NCBI GenBank assembly: GCA_018830365.1
Contig: JAHJSK010000034.1
Span: forward strand, 1 to 6,528
Direction of reading: 5' to 3'
Source of the DNA: Patescibacteria group bacterium
Lineage (GTDB): Bacteria; Patescibacteriota; Minisyncoccia; Minisyncoccales; CG1-02-41-26
DNA: 6,528 bases
The notes under the pieces are model-generated. The model was not told the DNA's origin. It made no database searches and saw only the letters and a program-made list of their open reading frames with translations. This document shows positions 4,379 through 6,528 of the stretch, piece by piece; the first letter of the stretch is position 1, and every line of letters begins with the position of its first letter. Both the position numbers and the translations under genes were made by a program.

Positions 4379-5370
4379 GGTAGCAAATTTTTTTCAACTT
4401 TTACCAATGGCCAACTCCCTAATTCCCCCTTTTTAAGCAACCCATTTTTGGCTCCGATTTTCTGAATACAGCCAGTAGCGTTAGCTGTTGCTAATTGTAT
4501 TGCATATTCTATATCATTTTTTTGTAAAAGTCCACTCAAAAAACCGCTGGCAAAAGCATCGCCTGCGCCGGTTTTTTCAAGAGGCAAAACAGGAGGAGCG
4601 CCAGCTGAATAAACATATTTGCCATCAGAAACCATTGATCCCTTTTTGTCCTTAGTGATTACTAAAATTCCTTTATACAAGTCGGATATTTTTTTAAACA
4701 CTTCTTCTTCTTCTTTTTCTTTTTTAATTCCGGAAAGCAAAGACGCTTCTTCTTCATTTAAAATCAAAATATCAATTTGCGCTAAAATAGGTTTTAAAAT
4801 TTCTTCTTTTAAATTTAATTGGGAATCACCCAGATTGCTTGCCACTTTGATATTATTTTCTTTGGCAAATTTCACTAAATGTCCAAAAAGTTGAGTTGCT
4901 TCCCCGCTCAAAGGCGCCAAATAAAACCATTTAGTTTTTTTTAATTCATTAAAAGAAATATCCTGTTTTTGCAAAAAATGACAAGCCCCTCGGTAAATCA
5001 AAATGGTTCGCTCTGCATGAGGCAAAGAAAGGATGATGGAGCAAGCGCTTAAATATTTTTTGTCTTTTTTTATAAAACCAGTGTCCACTTTAAATTTTTT
5101 CAAATCTTCAAGTATTGCCTCTCCCCTTTTATCGTTTCCAATTTTGCCGCAATAAGCTGTTTTAAATCCCTGATTGCTGAAAGTGCAAGCAGTGTTCGTG
5201 CCGCCGCCGCCAGTGAAAACATTAAGGTTTTCAATAAAAATTTTTGAACCCAAAGGAAAACAAAGCGCTTGCCCTTCTGGGAATTCTCCGTCTAAAATGC
5301 GAAAAGTATCTTTCTTTATTCTTAAAAAAGTGTCTCTGGTTGCAGAACCAAAAGTAATAATGTCAAACAT
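4375..5370 (-). CDS. PfkB-family carbohydrate/nucleoside kinase
   Basis: The 331-residue protein has both PfkB-family signatures. The first is the glycine-rich GGGGTNTACTFSNQG (54-68) followed by YCGKIGNDKRG, and the second is KTGAGDAFASGF (266-277) with the anion hole GAGD and the probable catalytic base Asp271. LILNEEEASLLSG matches the conserved N-x-x-E metal/phosphate region of ribokinases. The family transfers the ATP gamma-phosphate to a hydroxymethyl group of sugars or nucleosides. The N-terminal GSATRDTFL differs from classical ribokinase (D-x-x-G near the start), so the substrate cannot be read from the sequence. The start ATG at 5368-5370 has no Shine-Dalgarno. It follows miaB by 29 bp of A/T, in which a weak promoter (TTGCTC at 5411-5416, 17 nt, TATTAT at 5388-5393) is possible. 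The stop TGA overlaps the ferredoxin start. Confidence 0.88.
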   Translation of the reverse strand: MFDIITFGSATRDTFLRIKKDTFRILDGEFPEGQALCFPLGSKIFIENLNVFTGGGGTNTACTFSNQGFKTAYCGKIGNDKRGEAILEDLKKFKVDTGFIKKDKKYLSACSIILSLPHAERTILIYRGACHFLQKQDISFNELKKTKWFYLAPLSGEATQLFGHLVKFAKENNIKVASNLGDSQLNLKEEILKPILAQIDILILNEEEASLLSGIKKEKEEEEVFKKISDLYKGILVITKDKKGSMVSDGKYVYSAGAPPVLPLEKTGAGDAFASGFLSGLLQKNDIEYAIQLATANATGCIQKIGAKNGLLKKGELGSWPLVKVEKNLLP

Positions 5371-5399
5371 AATTTTAATAATAATTTATAATAATTTAT

Positions 5400-6528
5400 C
5401 TAAATTTCGCGAGCAAAAGACAACACTGCTTTTCGCCTTTTTTCCTTTTCTTCGGCAGGAACATTGTCTTTCAATTTAAAAGCCGCTGTGCCAGTTCTCG
5501 GAGAATATTTGGCAGTATAGATTTTACTGAATCTTGCTTTTTTTACAAGATCTAATGTTTTGGCAAATTGTTTTTTGGTCTCACCGGGAAAACCAACAAT
5601 AATATCGCTGGAAATTTTTACTCCGAAAATTTTTTCCCTGATTTTTTTTATTAAAGCCGCGTAATCCTCTCTTGTGTAGCCACGATTCATTTTTTTTAAA
5701 ATCTCATTATCTCCTGATTGCGCGGGCAAATGAATTTCTTTTTTAATTTTTTTTGAAGCCGCAATTACTTCAATAAGCTCATCAGAAAAATCCTTTGGAT
5801 GAGAAGTTAAAAAAGAAATTTGGAAATTACCGGAAATTGCATCAATCATTTTCAAAAGTTCCGAAAAATTTATTAGTTTTGAGCTTTGAGTTGTAGTTTT
5901 TCGCTTTTCGCTTTTCGCTTTTCGCTTTACTTGGTACGAGTTCACATTCTGCCCCAATAAAACAATCTCCTTGCATCCTTTTTTAATCAATGTCCGCGCC
6001 TCTTTGAGAATTTCTTCTACTGGTCTTGAAATTTCTTTTCCTCTCGTGTAGGGGACAACGCAATAAGAACAAAAATTATTACAACCCGTCATTATCGGAA
6101 TATAAGACAAATCCTTGATGGAATATTTTGGTTTGATTTTAAAATAGCTTTTAGTTTTTAACTTATAGTTTTTACTTGCTAATAAATTAGGAAATTTTGC
6201 TAAATCCTTAATATCTAAAATTAAATCAAACCTGTTGCTGAATTTCTTTTTATCTTCTTTGAGAATACACCCAGTTAATATAGTTTTTACCCTGTTAAAT
6301 TGTTCGCCATTGGCGAACACCTCGCTTTGCGAGGATTTAACAGGGTGAATTTTTATTTTTTGCAAGAATCCATAAACCCTGTCTACTGCTGATTGTCGGA
6401 CAGAACACATATTAACCACAATTAAATCGGCCTCATTAATTTTTGAAGCCGATTTATAACCAATTTTTTCCAGCATCCCGGCAATTCGTTCGCTATCTGA
6501 CACATTCATTTGACAACCAAAAGTAATT
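5400..6528 (-). CDS. miaB: tRNA-2-methylthio-N6-dimethylallyladenosine synthase, 5' end cut by window edge
   Basis: The frame stays open to the right edge and reads ITFGCQMNVSDSER, the classic MiaB N-terminus, so the start lies about ten codons outside; the Met at 6507-6509 is internal. Counting from that Met, the UPF0004 domain has its auxiliary-cluster cysteines in GCQMN, NMCSVRQ (C35) and TGCILK (C81). The radical-SAM motif C143-x3-C147-x2-C150 lies in MTGCNNFCSYCVVPYTRG. GQNVNSY (186-192), TSHPKD, LPAQSGDNEILKKMNRGYT and DIIVGFPGET complete the family pattern. MiaB methylthiolates i6A37 of tRNAs. The protein ends at KRRKAVLSFAREI (TAG), where homologues continue for about 60 residues with the TRAM RNA-binding domain; that domain appears missing. 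Two inserts are unusual: residues 55-74 are encoded by a three-way palindrome, and about 194-210 by a heptamer array in a surface loop. Confidence 0.93.
   Translation of the reverse strand, partial: ITFGCQMNVSDSERIAGMLEKIGYKSASKINEADLIVVNMCSVRQSAVDRVYGFLQKIKIHPVKSSQSEVFANGEQFNRVKTILTGCILKEDKKKFSNRFDLILDIKDLAKFPNLLASKNYKLKTKSYFKIKPKYSIKDLSYIPIMTGCNNFCSYCVVPYTRGKEISRPVEEILKEARTLIKKGCKEIVLLGQNVNSYQVKRKAKSEKRKTTTQSSKLINFSELLKMIDAISGNFQISFLTSHPKDFSDELIEVIAASKKIKKEIHLPAQSGDNEILKKMNRGYTREDYAALIKKIREKIFGVKISSDIIVGFPGETKKQFAKTLDLVKKARFSKIYTAKYSPRTGTAAFKLKDNVPAEEKEKRRKAVLSFAREI
5877..5925. repeat. Heptamer array encoding a Lys-rich loop in MiaB
   Basis: Seven units in one register on the plus strand are TTTTGAG, CTTTGAG, TTGTAGT and four perfect TTTTCGC (5898-5925). 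On the coding strand GCGAAAA gives A-K-S-E-K-R-K with no stop in any phase. The encoded loop falls between GQNVNSY and the FSELLKMID helix, a place where MiaB proteins vary in length. Confidence 0.92.
6146..6180. repeat. Possible degenerate heptamer array in miaB
   Basis: AGCTTTT, AGTTTTT, AACTTAT, AGTTTTT and ACTTGCT follow at 7-nt spacing, with the AGTTTTT unit repeated exactly 14 nt apart. It encodes part of a Lys/Tyr-rich linker (KNYKLKTKSYFK). The match is weaker than in the other arrays and could be chance in AT-rich DNA. Confidence 0.4.
6289..6346. repeat. 58-bp nested palindrome (three-way junction) inside miaB
   Basis: A 12-bp closing stem pairs ACCCTGTTAAAT (6289-6300) with ATTTAACAGGGT (6335-6346). 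Between them lie two abutting hairpins: A, 9-bp arms TGTTCGCCA/TGGCGAACA (6301-6319) with a 1-nt centre, and B, 6-bp arms CCTCGC/GCGAGG (6320-6334) with a 3-nt loop. All stems are perfect and no base is left between them. It is translated in frame as about HPVKSSQSEVFANGEQFNRV, an insert between the VYGFLQKI helix and the TILTGC strand of MiaB. Confidence 0.93.

Noticed and set aside
4619..5479. Plus-strand open frames opposite the kinase
   Set aside because: They are antisense to the kinase motifs and carry no recognisable family pattern.

Overview
This AT-rich window carries genes on the minus strand only, tightly packed, with small cytoplasmic housekeeping proteins. The style of the proteins, namely a Cys-rich coiled-coil lytic transglycosylase, bL25 with a charged tail, a MurD start reading ILILGFGKEG, and low-complexity repeat-derived inserts inside conserved enzymes, suggests an uncultured Patescibacteria/CPR bacterium of Parcubacteria type. 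That is an inference from protein appearance; no marker gene for taxonomy is present. The standard code with TGA as stop fits, because the kinase and ferredoxin share an ATGA stop/start.

In the direction of transcription (right to left): (1) miaB, 5' end cut by the window edge, apparently lacking its C-terminal TRAM domain; a PfkB-family sugar/nucleoside kinase 29 bp later; and a single-cluster [4Fe-4S] ferredoxin overlapping the kinase by 4 nt. These three look like one operon, and the ferredoxin could supply electrons to radical-SAM MiaB. (2) A 225-bp spacer with a heptamer array, then ribosomal protein bL25. (3) A type II toxin-antitoxin pair (Phd-like antitoxin, RelE/YafQ-like toxin) overlapping by 29 nt. 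(4) A relatively GC-rich, hairpin-rich spacer (2495-2678), a small membrane protein of unknown function with a strong Shine-Dalgarno, and a 72-codon remnant of an alanyl-tRNA editing protein (AlaX). (5) A secreted or membrane-anchored coiled-coil lytic transglycosylase, and the start of murD running off the left edge; both act on peptidoglycan.

The most unusual content is two kinds of small repeat laid over these genes. First, at least five short tandem arrays share a strict 7-nt period but have different units. They lie in two intergenic spacers and inside murD, ferredoxin and miaB, where they are translated in frame into Lys/Gln/Asn-rich inserts. Second, nested palindromes occur. The best is a 58-bp element inside miaB that would form a gap-free three-way junction (12-bp closing stem plus two abutting hairpins) and is read through as about 20 extra amino acids. 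A half-copy of it, in the same reading frame, lies just upstream of the lytic transglycosylase, and a different two-hairpin palindrome splits the murD heptamer array.
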